Of a DNA stretch of 5,690 bases, positions 5,442 through 5,690 are shown one piece after another. The stretch is taken from assembly GCA_964507325.1 (NCBI GenBank), contig CAZDQL010000176.1, positions 1 through 5,690 of the forward strand. The letters run 5' to 3'. The translations under genes were made by a program, and so were the position numbers. Origin of the DNA: CAZDQL01 sp964507325. GTDB taxonomy: Bacteria; Planctomycetota; UBA1135; GCA-002686595. The notes below the pieces were generated by a model. That model had not been told where the DNA came from and ran no database searches. It saw only the letters and a list, made by a program, of their open reading frames with translations. Within the stretch, counting starts at the first letter, position 1, and every line of letters starts with the position of its first letter.

Positions 5442-5658
5442 CCAGAAAGAGCTCCTCGGCGGCCCGGTCGATGGGCTCCCCTTTCACGGACCAGCACTGA
5501 CCGCCATCGGGAACGGGTTCAGTTCGACATGCGTAGCTCCACCCGCCGTTGCGATTGCCCCAGTAGTCAATCGACATGCGCCGTCCGCACCGCCCGCAGA
5601 TGACAAGTCCCCCCAGCAAAGCCCGGCCTTCACGTGCAGAACTCCTGACATTGCCCCG
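5442..5658 (-). pseudogene. Large serine recombinase fragment (zinc-ribbon domain), interrupted by the transposon
   Basis: The minus-strand frame reads VRSSAREGRALLGGLV then ICGRCGRRMSIDYWGNR, and further on WSYACR, GGQCWSVKGEPID and RAAEELFL. This is the zinc beta-ribbon of large serine recombinases: CGRC plus a second Cys pair, preceded by the usual REGxALLxGL lead-in. The family-like sequence ends with LFL at 5443-5451, exactly at the transposon's right terminal repeat. The frame then continues into transposon DNA and stops at 5377-5379. Reading backward toward the gene's start, a TGA lies in frame at 5659-5661, and the preceding residues in this window do not clearly resemble the family. 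The gene was therefore probably already damaged, or the upstream part is frameshifted or joined from elsewhere. The catalytic N-terminal domain is not in the window. The remaining C terminus is predicted left of base 1. Confidence 0.75.
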
Positions 5659-5690
5659 TCAACTCCTTGAAAAGACAGGCGTCAGCCCCA

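Noticed and set aside
4823..5500. Plus-strand 225-codon gene running through the repeat array
   Set aside because: It starts with GTG without a ribosome site, encodes low-complexity Ser/Ala/Arg repeats and runs through the transposon's right end into the opposite-strand recombinase fragment.

Overview
The window is almost entirely one mobile element: an enlarged IS21-family transposon of about 5.44 kb (1-5441), with a fragment of the gene it appears to have landed in on its right side (5442-5690). The DNA is GC-rich throughout. The gene types and codon use suggest a high-GC bacterium, such as a myxococcal, deltaproteobacterial or similar environmental lineage, but nothing in the sequence fixes the taxon.

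Boundaries. Base 1 begins TGCTACCGCCGGT. The reverse complement of the bases ending at 5441 begins TGCCACCACCGGT. The outer 13 bases match at 11 positions and the outer 34 at 24. Both ends also carry repeated GATCCA boxes spaced 22-24 bp apart, the usual end architecture of IS21-family elements. Just outside 5441, on the minus strand, the reading frame of a large serine recombinase zinc-ribbon domain stops resembling its family exactly where the inverted repeat begins. This places the right boundary independently.

Layout, all genes on the plus strand. (1) Left end with terminal repeats, a perfect 12-bp palindrome (91-102) and a strong 12-bp-stem hairpin (175-204). (2) A Cys-rich zinc-finger protein (313-843). 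(3) A ParB/Spo0J-like DNA-binding protein (1034-1963) with a near-consensus Shine-Dalgarno. (4) IstA, a DDE transposase (1941-3593), overlapping the parB-like gene by 23 nt. (5) IstB, an AAA+ helper ATPase (3493-4374), overlapping the IstA frame by about 100 nt. (6) A small protein with a winged-helix look (4418-4819). (7) A tandem array with a 60-bp period (4921-5340), alternating two unit types and carrying regularly spaced perfect palindromes. (8) The right end.

How the parts may work together. IstA and IstB are the known two-component IS21 machinery: IstA cuts and joins the ends, and IstB is the ATPase that handles target DNA. The other three genes look like accessory DNA- or nucleic-acid-binding proteins. 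The parB-like gene is coupled to istA by overlap, so it is probably made together with the transposase. The most interesting question is whether the ParB-like protein, or the winged-helix protein, binds the palindrome array at the far end of the same element. That would be a centromere-like or transposition-regulating site on a transposon. It is an inference from gene content and repeat structure; nothing in the sequence proves it.
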